NCBI GenBank assembly: GCA_025360265.1
Contig: JANYCP010000116.1
Span: 1-12,347 of the forward strand
DNA: 12,347 bases
Origin: Gemmatimonadota bacterium
GTDB taxonomy: Bacteria > Gemmatimonadota > Gemmatimonadetes > Gemmatimonadales > GWC2-71-9
Direction: 5' to 3'
In this document: positions 1 to 7,771 of the stretch, piece after piece
Position numbering within the stretch: position 1 is the first letter of the stretch
Layout of the letters: each line of letters starts with the position of its first letter
Notes under the pieces: model-generated
What the model was told of the DNA's origin: nothing
The model's database searches: none
What the model saw: the letters and a program-made list of their open reading frames with translations, nothing else
Program-made: the position numbers and the translations under genes

Positions 1-21
1 GGCACGGATACTCGCTGTCGC

Positions 22-25
22 AGGA
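22..25 (+). promoter_or_regulatory. Shine-Dalgarno site of rpsA
   Basis: AGGA lies nine bases before the ATG at 35 and supports that start. Confidence 0.6.
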
Positions 26-34
26 TCCCACCGA

Positions 35-1828
35 ATGGCTGACTTCAATCACAACGACGATGACGATGATGGCGCAACCGCAACGGTGACCAAGAAGGTC
101 GTCGCACCGATCATGCGTGTCCGCTCCGACCTCTATGACGAGGATTACTCCGAAGACGAGTACGAGAACATGCTTGCCCTGTACGAGGGCACCATGTCGC
201 AGATCGTCGAAGGCGAAATCGTCAAGTCGAAAGTGCTTCGCATTACCGATAACGCCGTCATTCTCGACGTCGGCTTCAAGTCCGAAGGTTCCGTTCCGCT
301 CGACGAGTTCAAGGATCCGCAGAACCTCCAGGTTGGCGATGAGGTCGAGGTCTTCCTCGAGCACCTCGAGGACCAGGAAGGCGCGGTCGTGCTGTCGAAG
401 AAGAAGGCCGACTTCATGCGCGTCTGGGAGAAGATCCGGATGGCGCACGAGAGCGACCAGCCGGTCGAAGGCACCCTGATGAAGAAGATCAAGGGTGGCG
501 TGGTCGTGAACCTGATGGGCGTCGACGCATTCCTGCCGGGCTCGCAGATCGCACTCCGTCGCGTGCCGAACATCGATGAGCTGCTCGGTCAGACGTACGA
601 GTTCAAGATCATCAAGCTCAACAAGCGCCGCCGCAACATCGTCGTATCGCGTCGCGTGATTCTCGAGAACGAGCGGGCGCACAAGCGCGAGCACCTGATG
701 AAGGAGCTCGAGGTGGGCCAGGTCCGGAAGGGCGTCGTCAAGAACATTACCGACTTCGGCGCATTCATCGATCTCGGTGGCGTCGATGGCCTGTTGCACA
801 TCACGGACATGTCGTACGGCCGTGTGTCGCATCCGAGCGAGCTCGTCGCGATCGGCAAGGAAGTCGAGGTCAAGATTCTCGACATCGACTGGCAGCGCGA
901 GCGTATTTCACTCGGCATGAAGCAGCTGCAGTCCTACCCGTGGCAAAATGTCGCCGAGAAGTATCCGGTCGGCACCCGCGTGCAGGGCAAGGTCGTGTCG
1001 ATCACGAACTACGGAGCGTTCGTCGAACTCGAGCCGGGCATCGAAGGCCTGGTGCACATCTCCGAGATGAGCTGGACGCGTAACGTCCGTCATCCGAGCA
1101 AGATTGTCTCGATCGGTGAGACGATTGACGCGGTGGTGCTGAAGGTTGACGAGAGCGAAGAGAAGATCTCGCTCGGCATGAAGCAGACCGAGCAGGATCC
1201 GTGGATGATTCTGCCGCTCAAGTACCCGGTCGGCACGCGGATCGCCGGCAAGGTGCGCAACCTGACCTCGTTCGGCGCGTTCGTCGAAATCGAGCCGGGC
1301 ATCGACGGCCTGATCCATATCTCGGACATGTCGTGGACCAAGCGCGTGCAGCATCCGTCGGAAATCGTCAAGAAAGGCGATGGCGTTGATGTCGTCATCC
1401 TGAACATCGATGCCGACAACAAGCGCATCTCGCTCGGCCTCAAGCAGGCCAGCGAAGATCCATGGCTCACCATCGGTGAGCGCTTGCCGGTCGGCATGGA
1501 GCTGCGCGGCACGGTGCTTCGCCCAGTGGACAAGGGCATCGTCCTCGATCTCGGCAACGACATCGAAGCGTTCGCTCCGGTATCGCAGATGGGAATCCCG
1601 ACCGATCAGAACCCCGAGGAAGCAGTTGTTCCAGGGCAGAAGGTCGTCACCAAGATTCTCGAAGTCGACCCGATTCATCATCGCGTCGTCGTTGCAATCA
1701 TCGAGTATCCCGCCGACGGCATTCCAGAACCGGGTTCCTTCCCGATCGCGCCGGTCATCGTGCCAGAGGATGATGACACCGAGGGATACGAGCAGTACAA
1801 GGAGCTGGCGAACAAGCCGATTGAGTAG
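35..1828 (+). CDS. rpsA: 30S ribosomal protein S1
   Basis: S1 binds mRNA on the small ribosomal subunit and helps load weakly structured or poorly SD-equipped messages. The 597-residue product has six S1 (OB-fold) repeats at about residues 55-124, 142-207, 227-296, 312-383, 399-470 and 486-556. Repeats 3-5 carry the typical pattern ITDFGAFIDL / GLLHITDMSW-like / RISLGMKQ. Six repeats and this length match full-length Gram-negative-type S1. The N-terminus (residues 1-45) is acidic, with a run of five Asp, and the C-terminal tail after residue 557 is Pro- and Asp/Glu-rich. The ATG at 35 is chosen because AGGA at 22-25 lies nine bases upstream. The gene ends in TAG, which is also the first bases of a heptad repeat. 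The 34 bases before the start show no recognisable upstream gene. Confidence 0.97.
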   Translation: MADFNHNDDDDDGATATVTKKVVAPIMRVRSDLYDEDYSEDEYENMLALYEGTMSQIVEGEIVKSKVLRITDNAVILDVGFKSEGSVPLDEFKDPQNLQVGDEVEVFLEHLEDQEGAVVLSKKKADFMRVWEKIRMAHESDQPVEGTLMKKIKGGVVVNLMGVDAFLPGSQIALRRVPNIDELLGQTYEFKIIKLNKRRRNIVVSRRVILENERAHKREHLMKELEVGQVRKGVVKNITDFGAFIDLGGVDGLLHITDMSYGRVSHPSELVAIGKEVEVKILDIDWQRERISLGMKQLQSYPWQNVAEKYPVGTRVQGKVVSITNYGAFVELEPGIEGLVHISEMSWTRNVRHPSKIVSIGETIDAVVLKVDESEEKISLGMKQTEQDPWMILPLKYPVGTRIAGKVRNLTSFGAFVEIEPGIDGLIHISDMSWTKRVQHPSEIVKKGDGVDVVILNIDADNKRISLGLKQASEDPWLTIGERLPVGMELRGTVLRPVDKGIVLDLGNDIEAFAPVSQMGIPTDQNPEEAVVPGQKVVTKILEVDPIHHRVVVAIIEYPADGIPEPGSFPIAPVIVPEDDDTEGYEQYKELANKPIE

Positions 1829-1928
1829 TCGTTAGTCGTTGGTCGTGAGTCGTTGGGCTGAAGGCCGGCGTCCGAGTTGGATGCCGGCCTTCGCGTCACT
1901 ACCCCCACGACTCACGACTAATGACTAC
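1827..1928. repeat. Palindromic heptad-repeat element between rpsA and pccB
   Basis: Four 7-base units with consensus RGTCGTK run from 1827 to 1854, starting inside the rpsA stop codon TAG. The complementary arm lies at 1907-1928. Bases 1833-1853 pair with 1907-1927 over 21 positions, including two G-U pairs and no mismatch. Inside this outer stem sits a second GC-rich hairpin (1860-1892). The outer 3' arm is followed by TTTT at 1929-1932, so the whole structure could act as a terminator or mRNA 3'-end stabiliser. A related element occurs at 9810-9885, and both share GTCGTGAGTCGTT exactly. Confidence 0.85.
1860..1892 (+). terminator. GC-rich stem-loop after rpsA
   Basis: GAAGGCCGGC (1860-1869) pairs perfectly with GCCGGCCTTC (1883-1892) around a 13-base loop. 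It is nested inside the larger heptad palindrome. No T-run follows this inner stem directly; the only T-tract (1929-1932) follows the outer stem. A transcription terminator or RNA-stabilising role for rpsA is plausible but not proven. Confidence 0.5.
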
Positions 1929-1937
1929 TTTTCCTCC

Positions 1938-3491
1938 ATGACCGACATCCGGAAACGCCTCGAGGACCTGCACCACCGCCAGGCTCAGTCCGAGGTTGGC
2001 GGCGGGCCGGTGCGCGTGGCCGCGCAGCACAAGAAGGGGAAGCTCACGGCTCGCGAGCGGCTCGATCTGCTGCTCGATCCGGGCTCGTTCACCGAGCTCG
2101 ATCGCTTCGTGACCCACCGCGCCACCGATTTCGGCATGGCGGCGAACCAGCCGCTCGGTGACGGCGTGGTGTCGGGATGGGGACGCATCGACGGCCGCAC
2201 CGTCTATGTCTTTTCGCAGGATTTCACTGTCATAGGTGGATCGCTCTCCGAAACCAATGCCGCCAAGATCTGCAAAGTGATGGATCTCGCCGTGCGAAAC
2301 GGCGCGCCGCTGATCGGCCTCAACGACTCCGGTGGCGCGCGTATTCAGGAAGGCGTCGCATCGCTCGGCGGGTACGCCGACATCTTCCTGCGCAACACGC
2401 TAGCGTCCGGGGTGGTCCCGCAGATTTCCGCAGTCCTGGGGCCCTGCGCCGGTGGCGCGGTCTATTCGCCGGCGCTCACAGATTTTGTGTTCATGGTTCG
2501 CGGCGTGAGTTACATGTACGTCACCGGGCCCGACGTGGTGAAGACCGTGACGCACGAGAAGGTGTCGCACGATGACCTTGGTGGTGCCGACGTACACGCC
2601 GAGACCTCGGGAGTCGCGCACTTTGTGCACGCGTCCGAGCCAGAATGCCTGATGGCGATCCGTACGCTGATGTCGTATCTCCCGTCCAACAACGTGGATG
2701 AACCACCGGCTCTGCCGCCGTCCGATCCGATCGATCGTCGGGAGGAGCGGCTGCTCACGCTGATGCCCGACACGGCCGCCAAGCCGTACGACATGCACGA
2801 GGTGCTGCACTTGGTGGTGGACGACGGCACCTTCTTCGAGACGATGCCCGCATTTGCCGGCAACATTCTTACTGGCTTTGCGCGATTCGGTGGTCGCCCG
2901 GTTGGCATTGTCGCGAATCAACCCGCCGTTCTGGCCGGGGTGCTCGATATCAGCGCGTCGGTCAAGGCCGCGCGCTTCATCCGCTTCTGCGATGCGTTCA
3001 ACATTCCCATCGTGAGTTTTGTGGACGTGCCCGGCTTCCTTCCCGGGGTCGCGCAGGAGCACGGCGGCATTATCCGGCATGGCGCCAAGTTGCTCTATGC
3101 GTATTGTGAGGCGACGGTGCCAAAGCTCACGGTGATTACCCGCAAGGCATACGGCGGCGCCTACGACGTGATGAGTTCGAAGCACATTCGGGGTGACGTG
3201 AATCTGGCGTGGCCGAGCGCGGAGATTGCGGTGATGGGTGCCAAGGGGGCAGTGGAAATCCTCTATAAGGAGGAGATCTCGAAGGCGAAGGATCCTGCCG
3301 CGGCCATTGCCGGGAAGACGGCCGAATACGAGGAACTCTTCGCCACGCCCTATCTGGCCGCGGCCCGCGGCTACATTGATGATGTGATCGATCCCCGGGA
3401 TACCCGTCTGCGCTTGATTGATGCCCTTCAGACGTTAACTACCAAGCGGGACCGGAATCCACCCAAGAAGCACGGATGCATACCACTCTGA
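1938..3491 (+). CDS. pccB: Acyl-CoA (probably propionyl-CoA) carboxylase, carboxyltransferase subunit
   Basis: This subunit moves the carboxyl group from carboxybiotin to an acyl-CoA, giving methylmalonyl-CoA if propionyl-CoA is the substrate. The 517-residue product is full length for PccB/AccD5-type enzymes. It begins MTDIRKRLEDL, followed by GKLTARERLDLLLD (residues 34-47). The crotonase-type oxyanion segments are visible at GPCAGGAVYSPA (about 168-179) and KAYGGAYDVMSSKH (403-416), and FVDVPGFLPG lies at 361-370. Asp410 in GGAYD matches the residue known in Streptomyces PccB to favour propionyl-CoA. The C-terminus ends HGCIPL where the family usually ends HGNIPL. Reading can be extended in frame to a TTG at 1839, but that runs through the repeat. 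ATG 1938 matches the family start although no Shine-Dalgarno precedes it. The stop overlaps the next gene by 16 bases. Confidence 0.94.
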   Translation: MTDIRKRLEDLHHRQAQSEVGGGPVRVAAQHKKGKLTARERLDLLLDPGSFTELDRFVTHRATDFGMAANQPLGDGVVSGWGRIDGRTVYVFSQDFTVIGGSLSETNAAKICKVMDLAVRNGAPLIGLNDSGGARIQEGVASLGGYADIFLRNTLASGVVPQISAVLGPCAGGAVYSPALTDFVFMVRGVSYMYVTGPDVVKTVTHEKVSHDDLGGADVHAETSGVAHFVHASEPECLMAIRTLMSYLPSNNVDEPPALPPSDPIDRREERLLTLMPDTAAKPYDMHEVLHLVVDDGTFFETMPAFAGNILTGFARFGGRPVGIVANQPAVLAGVLDISASVKAARFIRFCDAFNIPIVSFVDVPGFLPGVAQEHGGIIRHGAKLLYAYCEATVPKLTVITRKAYGGAYDVMSSKHIRGDVNLAWPSAEIAVMGAKGAVEILYKEEISKAKDPAAAIAGKTAEYEELFATPYLAAARGYIDDVIDPRDTRLRLIDALQTLTTKRDRNPPKKHGCIPL

Positions 3492-4489
3492 CCGATTCAA
3501 TCCGAAGCACCCTTTGGGCTGCCGCAATCGCCGGTGCCGCCGCTGGTCGCGTCGCCGCCCAACAGACAAACGTCGAGGGCATGACCTCCGCGTCGTCGAT
3601 CCTGCAACGGGCCGAAGCGATGTACAATCGCGGTCAGCGCGATTCAGCGACGACGGTGCTCAGTCTGCATGTCGCCGAGCAGCCGACCGATGGCCGAGCC
3701 TGGTTCCTGCTGGGGCGCATCTATCTCGCCAATGCTCGCGAATGGCACCGTGCCGGACATGTCGCCGAGGGATCTGGTGCCGCTGTGTTCGTCGACATGG
3801 CGGGATCGTCGTTTGAACCTGCATCGGAACTACTGACGGATTCCGGCGGCGTCTTTCGCGTAGTCGTTGCCTTGGAGCGCGCAACACTCCGGATCGAGAA
3901 GGCAGGTTGGGATTCGCTGGCGACGTTCAAGACGCCAGCCGAGGAACTGCCGTTGCCACCGGTGCTGGCGGAACTCGGCCGTAACCTGATTGCATCTTGC
4001 CCAAAGAACGGCGTGCTGGTCGTCGGGACGTCGGTGGCCGAGCTCGCATCGGTGTGGGGCATCATGCTCCAAGGTGAGCGGGGTGACCTGATGGTGATCC
4101 GGCCCGACATGTATCAATGGGATCCCAAATACCGCGGTCGCGTCGCGGCGGCACTCAAGGCCGATTCGACCGAGGCGTTACCCGCCATCCTGGTGGCAGC
4201 CGCGAAGAACCGACCGGTCTGTCTCGGTCCTGGTATCGACACGATCGCAGCCCCGGGCGTGGTCTGGAATCGTTCATGGCTGGTGCTCACCACTGCGCCA
4301 GCGGTGGTGCCGTCAAGTCAGTTCTCGCTTTTCCGGTACACACGCACGGGCGTCGTTGGCTCGGTGTGGACCGTCGCCGCGCGTGATGCATACGATCTCG
4401 CGGCCCGGCGCAATCACGCGATCTGCAGCACATTGTTCGCCACCACGTACGTCTCGACACCGCCAACCATTCCCGCCTGCTCGCAATGA
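3476..4489 (+). CDS. Exported TPR-like protein of unknown function
   Basis: I do not recognise a named family. The 337-residue product starts with a signal peptide: Arg10, a hydrophobic stretch at about 13-24, and a likely cleavage after VAA (residue 28), giving a mature protein starting QQTN. It is therefore probably periplasmic. Residues 38-93 form TPR-like helices (RAEAMYNRGQRDSA, then AWFLLGRIYLANA). The segment at about 165-260 (CPKNGVLVVG, RGDLMVIRPDMY, DPKYRGRV, NRPVCLGPGID) faintly resembles the soluble region of DUF2723-type membrane proteins (pattern: gDNDtf, RPDV, rPVyf), but the Asp residues are missing. That similarity is a memory-based inference. Four Cys (175, 249, 317, 335) could form disulfides. 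The gene overlaps pccB by 16 bases and the biotin carboxylase by four, so it is translated with the carboxylase. Its job there is unknown. Confidence 0.85.
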   Translation: MHTTLTDSIRSTLWAAAIAGAAAGRVAAQQTNVEGMTSASSILQRAEAMYNRGQRDSATTVLSLHVAEQPTDGRAWFLLGRIYLANAREWHRAGHVAEGSGAAVFVDMAGSSFEPASELLTDSGGVFRVVVALERATLRIEKAGWDSLATFKTPAEELPLPPVLAELGRNLIASCPKNGVLVVGTSVAELASVWGIMLQGERGDLMVIRPDMYQWDPKYRGRVAAALKADSTEALPAILVAAAKNRPVCLGPGIDTIAAPGVVWNRSWLVLTTAPAVVPSSQFSLFRYTRTGVVGSVWTVAARDAYDLAARRNHAICSTLFATTYVSTPPTIPACSQ

Positions 4490-6006
4490 CCCGTCGCCCG
4501 ATGCGGCGCGTGCTCGTCGCCAACCGCGGCGAAATTGCGTTGCGCATCATGCGCGCCTGTCGAGATGAAGGCCTCGAAACCGTTGCGGTGTATTCCGACG
4601 CTGATGCGCAGGCGCCATTTGTTCGTGCGGCCGATCAGTCTGTGCGGATTGGCCCACCAGCGCCAGCTGAGAGCTATCTACGCATTGATGCGCTGATCGC
4701 CGCGGCGCAGGCCACCGGTGCTGATGCAGTGCATCCCGGATACGGTTTTCTTTCCGAGCGCGCGGCGTTTGCGCAGGCGGTGACCGACGCAGGGCTGATC
4801 TTCATCGGCCCCCCAGCCAGCGCAATCGTGGCAATGGGTGACAAGACCTCCGCGCGTCGTCTGATGGCGGCCGCTGGGGTCCCGATAGTTCCCGGATCCA
4901 CCAAGGCGCTCACCGATCCCGACGAAGCCGCGAAGGTGGCGACAAAGATTGGCTACCCGGTGCTGGTAAAAGCGGCGGCAGGTGGCGGTGGCAAGGGAAT
5001 GCGCATCGTCCGGACGCCAGCGGAATTGCCGGGTGCGCTCACGACGGCCTCGAGTGAAGCGCTCAAGTCGTTCGGTGATGGCTCGGTCTACCTCGAAAAG
5101 TATATCGAGTTGCCGCGTCACGTCGAGATTCAGATTCTCGCCGATCAGGTTCGCACCATCCATGTCGGCGAACGCGAATGCTCAATTCAGCGACGGCATC
5201 AGAAACTGGTGGAGGAAGCACCGTCGGTTGCCGTGAGTGCAGAACTTCGCGAGCGGATGGGAGCGGCGGCAGTGGCTGCGGGCGTTGCGGTGGGCTATCG
5301 CGGGGCAGGGACGTGCGAATTCCTGCTCGCGGCGAGCGGCGAATTCTATTTTCTGGAAATGAACACGCGAATCCAGGTCGAACATCCGGTCACGGAAGAG
5401 GTCTATGGCGTCGACCTGGTGCGTGAGCAGCTGCGCATCGCATCGGGATTGCCGATGTCGATCCCCGAGGGACCGCTGGTGCCGCGCGGCTGGGCGATTG
5501 AGTGTCGCATCACCAGCGAAGATCCCGCCAACGGATTGTTGCCGAGCGCTGGCGTCATCCAGTGGTTGCGTGCGCCGGCAGGACCGGGGATTCGCTGGGA
5601 GAGTGGGGTTGAGTCCGGTAGCGAAGGCACCCTCTACTACGACTCGATGCTGGCGAAACTGATTGCGCACGCCCCCGATCGGGCGCGCGCCATTGCGGTG
5701 ATGCAGCGTGCGCTGCAGGAACTCATGGTGGTTGGCGTCGCAACCAACGTCCCGTTCCATCGCAAGTTGCTTGCCGATCCGGATTTTCAGCGTGGTGACA
5801 TCGACATTCAGTTCCTTGAGCGTCGGCCGGACCTGATGGCGGCATCAGATGACGACGCAGCGATCGAACGGATCGCGATTGCTGCTGCCCTCCTCGCCGA
5901 GGACCAACGGATCTCGCGCCGTGTGTCGGCCCCGGCGGGTGCCGCGAATGCCGGTGCCAGCGCCAGTGCCTGGACCCAGCTCGCACGCCGTGATGGGCTG
6001 AGATGA
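4486..6006 (+). CDS. accC: Biotin carboxylase subunit of acyl-CoA carboxylase
   Basis: This enzyme carboxylates the biotin on the carrier protein using ATP and bicarbonate. Of its 506 residues, 7-115 are the N-terminal domain (RRVLVANRGEIALRIMRA, HPGYGFLSE). About 116-320 are the ATP-grasp domain with the glycine-rich loop KAAAGGGGKGMR (162-173), His212 and the catalytic segment EMNTRIQVEHPVTE (291-304). About 335-445 are the C-terminal domain (ECRITSEDP, YYDSMLAKLI). It is roughly 55 residues longer than a stand-alone AccC of about 450. The extra tail ends W-x-x-x-ARRDGLR, like the linker after the biotin carboxylase part of PccA/MccA-type fused chains. ATG 4486 overlaps the previous TGA as ATGA; a second in-frame ATG at 4501 is possible. 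The 3' end overlaps the methyltransferase gene the same way. Confidence 0.95.
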   Translation: MTRRPMRRVLVANRGEIALRIMRACRDEGLETVAVYSDADAQAPFVRAADQSVRIGPPAPAESYLRIDALIAAAQATGADAVHPGYGFLSERAAFAQAVTDAGLIFIGPPASAIVAMGDKTSARRLMAAAGVPIVPGSTKALTDPDEAAKVATKIGYPVLVKAAAGGGGKGMRIVRTPAELPGALTTASSEALKSFGDGSVYLEKYIELPRHVEIQILADQVRTIHVGERECSIQRRHQKLVEEAPSVAVSAELRERMGAAAVAAGVAVGYRGAGTCEFLLAASGEFYFLEMNTRIQVEHPVTEEVYGVDLVREQLRIASGLPMSIPEGPLVPRGWAIECRITSEDPANGLLPSAGVIQWLRAPAGPGIRWESGVESGSEGTLYYDSMLAKLIAHAPDRARAIAVMQRALQELMVVGVATNVPFHRKLLADPDFQRGDIDIQFLERRPDLMAASDDDAAIERIAIAAALLAEDQRISRRVSAPAGAANAGASASAWTQLARRDGLR

Positions 6007-7241
6007 TCGACACCGACGCTCCAGTCACCATTCGCGGCATTGCTGCCGGTGGCGACGGCGTCGGCTCGCTCGACGATGGCCGCACGGTGTTTGTGCCGCG
6101 GGCCGCGACCGGTGATCGGGTCCGGCTCCGCAACGTTCGCCTGCATGCCCGGTTCGCCCGCGCGGACATTGCGTCGGTCGAGGAAGCTGGCGCCGACCGC
6201 GTCGTGCCGCCGTGTCCTCACTACATCACCGACCGATGTGGCGGGTGTCAGCTGATGCATCTCTCGCCGTCAGCGCAGCGAGCCGTGAAGTCGCGCATCG
6301 CCGGCGACGCCATCCGGCGGATCGCCAAGCTTGATATCGTCGATCCACCGGTGGTCGCCGCGGCGACGGAACTCGGGTATCGCACCAAGATCACCTTCAC
6401 GATGCAACAGGGCCGTCTCGGATACCACCCCATCAACGAACCGACGGTTGTATTTGACGTCCGCGACTGTCTGCTGGCGGATCCCGGACTTCGCGGTCTG
6501 CATCACGCGGTGCAGTCGGCGCGCCAGCACCTGCCCAGCGACGACGCGCGTGTCGTGCTGCGCGTCGATCACGAGCTTGGGCTGCATGTGATTGTGGAAT
6601 CGGACAGTGATGGTCGCGACGTATGGACGGGCGGTCAGGCACTGCACACGGAGTTGGTCCGCGCAGGAATCGTTGCAACAATCTGGTGGCAACCGAAGGA
6701 CGGTGGTGCGCGCACGGTTGCCGGCAGCAGCGAATCACGACGTGCGATCGTATTCGAGCAGGTACATCCCGCCATGGGTCAGCTGGTGCGGAACGCGGCG
6801 CTCGATGCCCTCGGCGACGTCGCCGGCATGCAGACATGGGATCTGTACGCGGGGATCGGCGATACCACGCGCGATCTCGTCGCGCGCGGCGCTACGGTGG
6901 CCAGCGTTGAACGTGACGGCCACGCTGTGCGGCTTGCCGAGTCGCTGGGTCCGTCGGGTCCGCGCCGCATCGCCGGACTGGTCGAGGATCAACTGCGCAC
7001 GTTGCCAAAGCCAGTCGCCATCATCACGAATCCGCCGCGCACCGGGATGGCGCCGCGCGCGGTGGATGCCATGCTGCATTCGGGAGCGGCGCGGATTGCC
7101 TACATCTCGTGCGATCCTGCGACGCTGGCTCGCGATGTCGCCAAAGTCGTCGGGAGATATACCCTGAGTTCAATGCAGGTCTTCGATCAGTTTCCGCAGA
7201 CCGCGCACATGGAATGCGTCGTCCTGCTGGAGCGCAAATGA
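6003..7241 (+). CDS. Class I SAM-dependent RNA (uracil-5-)methyltransferase, TrmA/RlmC/RlmD type
   Basis: Family members make 5-methyluridine in rRNA or tRNA. The 412-residue product begins with a TRAM-like beta domain (about 5-62). The [4Fe-4S] cysteines are C71-x7-C79-x2-C82 (CGGCQLMH) plus C156 in VRDC. The Rossmann methyltransferase domain has the SAM-binding DLYAGIG (280-286), ITNPPRTGM (341-349) in place of the usual DPPR, and the nucleophile segment YISCDPATLARD (367-378) with Cys370. Near the end, HMECVVLLER supplies the conserved Glu (404). The usual Q-x-N SAM-contact motif reads QVH (253-255). The product is a little shorter than E. coli RlmD (about 430). Which uridine it modifies cannot be told from sequence alone. 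The gene is tied to accC upstream and accB downstream by ATGA overlaps, an unusual place for such an enzyme. Confidence 0.9.
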   Translation: MIDTDAPVTIRGIAAGGDGVGSLDDGRTVFVPRAATGDRVRLRNVRLHARFARADIASVEEAGADRVVPPCPHYITDRCGGCQLMHLSPSAQRAVKSRIAGDAIRRIAKLDIVDPPVVAAATELGYRTKITFTMQQGRLGYHPINEPTVVFDVRDCLLADPGLRGLHHAVQSARQHLPSDDARVVLRVDHELGLHVIVESDSDGRDVWTGGQALHTELVRAGIVATIWWQPKDGGARTVAGSSESRRAIVFEQVHPAMGQLVRNAALDALGDVAGMQTWDLYAGIGDTTRDLVARGATVASVERDGHAVRLAESLGPSGPRRIAGLVEDQLRTLPKPVAIITNPPRTGMAPRAVDAMLHSGAARIAYISCDPATLARDVAKVVGRYTLSSMQVFDQFPQTAHMECVVLLERK

Positions 7242-7744
7242 AATACTTCGTCACGGTGGGCGAGCGCACGGTCGAGGTCGTCGTTGACGGCGAAGCGGTC
7301 ACGGTCGATGGCCGGCGCACGGTGGCCCGGATCGATGTGGTGGCAGGTTCGCCCGAGGTCCGGGTGGAGATCGATGGTTTCGCCTCGACCCTGGCGGTCG
7401 CGGGACGTCAGGGTACCGCCTGGCAGCTCGTGGTTGCCGGCGGGGTTCGGGATGTGACGGTTGAGGACGAGCGGAGTCGCCACATCCGGCTCCTGGCCGG
7501 TGCCGGAAAGGCAGTGGCTGGGCATGCCGCCCTCAAGGCGCCAATGCCCGGCCTGGTGCTCCGGATCCTTGTCGCCGTGGGGGATTCGGTCGCTGCCGGT
7601 GCGCCACTACTGGCTCTGGAGGCGATGAAGATGGAAAACGAGCTCAAGGCGGCCGGGCCCGGGGTGGTAACGGCCGTTCTCGTCACTCCGGGCCAGGCCG
7701 TAGCGAAGGGCCAGAAGCTGCTGGAACTTGGGCCACAGACTTGA
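7238..7744 (+). CDS. accB: Biotin carboxyl carrier protein of acyl-CoA carboxylase
   Basis: This protein carries biotin between the biotin carboxylase and the carboxyltransferase. The 168-residue product ends in a biotinyl domain (about 97-165): APMPGLVLRI, then EAMKMENEL, where Lys131 is the biotin attachment site. Residues 1-95 are beta-rich (repeated VEVVVDGEAV, VRVEIDGFAS, RDVTVEDE) and look like the region just before the biotinyl domain in PccA-type fused chains rather than the Ala/Pro-rich linker of classic AccB. ATG 7238 overlaps the methyltransferase TGA (ATGA). The frame stays open further upstream inside that gene, but the family pattern MKYFV fits this start. It probably works with the pccB and accC of this operon. 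An 82-base gap to rplM follows. Confidence 0.93.
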   Translation: MKYFVTVGERTVEVVVDGEAVTVDGRRTVARIDVVAGSPEVRVEIDGFASTLAVAGRQGTAWQLVVAGGVRDVTVEDERSRHIRLLAGAGKAVAGHAALKAPMPGLVLRILVAVGDSVAAGAPLLALEAMKMENELKAAGPGVVTAVLVTPGQAVAKGQKLLELGPQT

Positions 7745-7771
7745 CCCAATCCCTTCTGCTGAGCTAACTTG

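Noticed and set aside
1..34. End of an upstream gene before rpsA
   Set aside because: Too short to identify. No stop codon or conserved ending can be recognised in the 34 bases.
908..1681. 257-codon minus-strand frame opposite rpsA
   Set aside because: Its internal periodicity only mirrors the S1 repeats on the other strand. No start signal or recognisable domain.
1839..1937. N-terminal extension of PccB from TTG 1839
   Set aside because: The extra residues are encoded by the heptad repeat and hairpin, do not resemble PccB, and the family start is at ATG 1938.
2400..3185. 261-codon minus-strand frame opposite pccB
   Set aside because: His/Arg/Val-rich antisense of a conserved carboxyltransferase. 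No ribosome site and no motif.
7741..7769. Sigma-70 promoter for rplM (TTGACC, 17 bases, CTAACT)
   Set aside because: The -35 is good but overlaps the accB stop, and the -10 matches the consensus poorly. Not strong enough to list as a feature.
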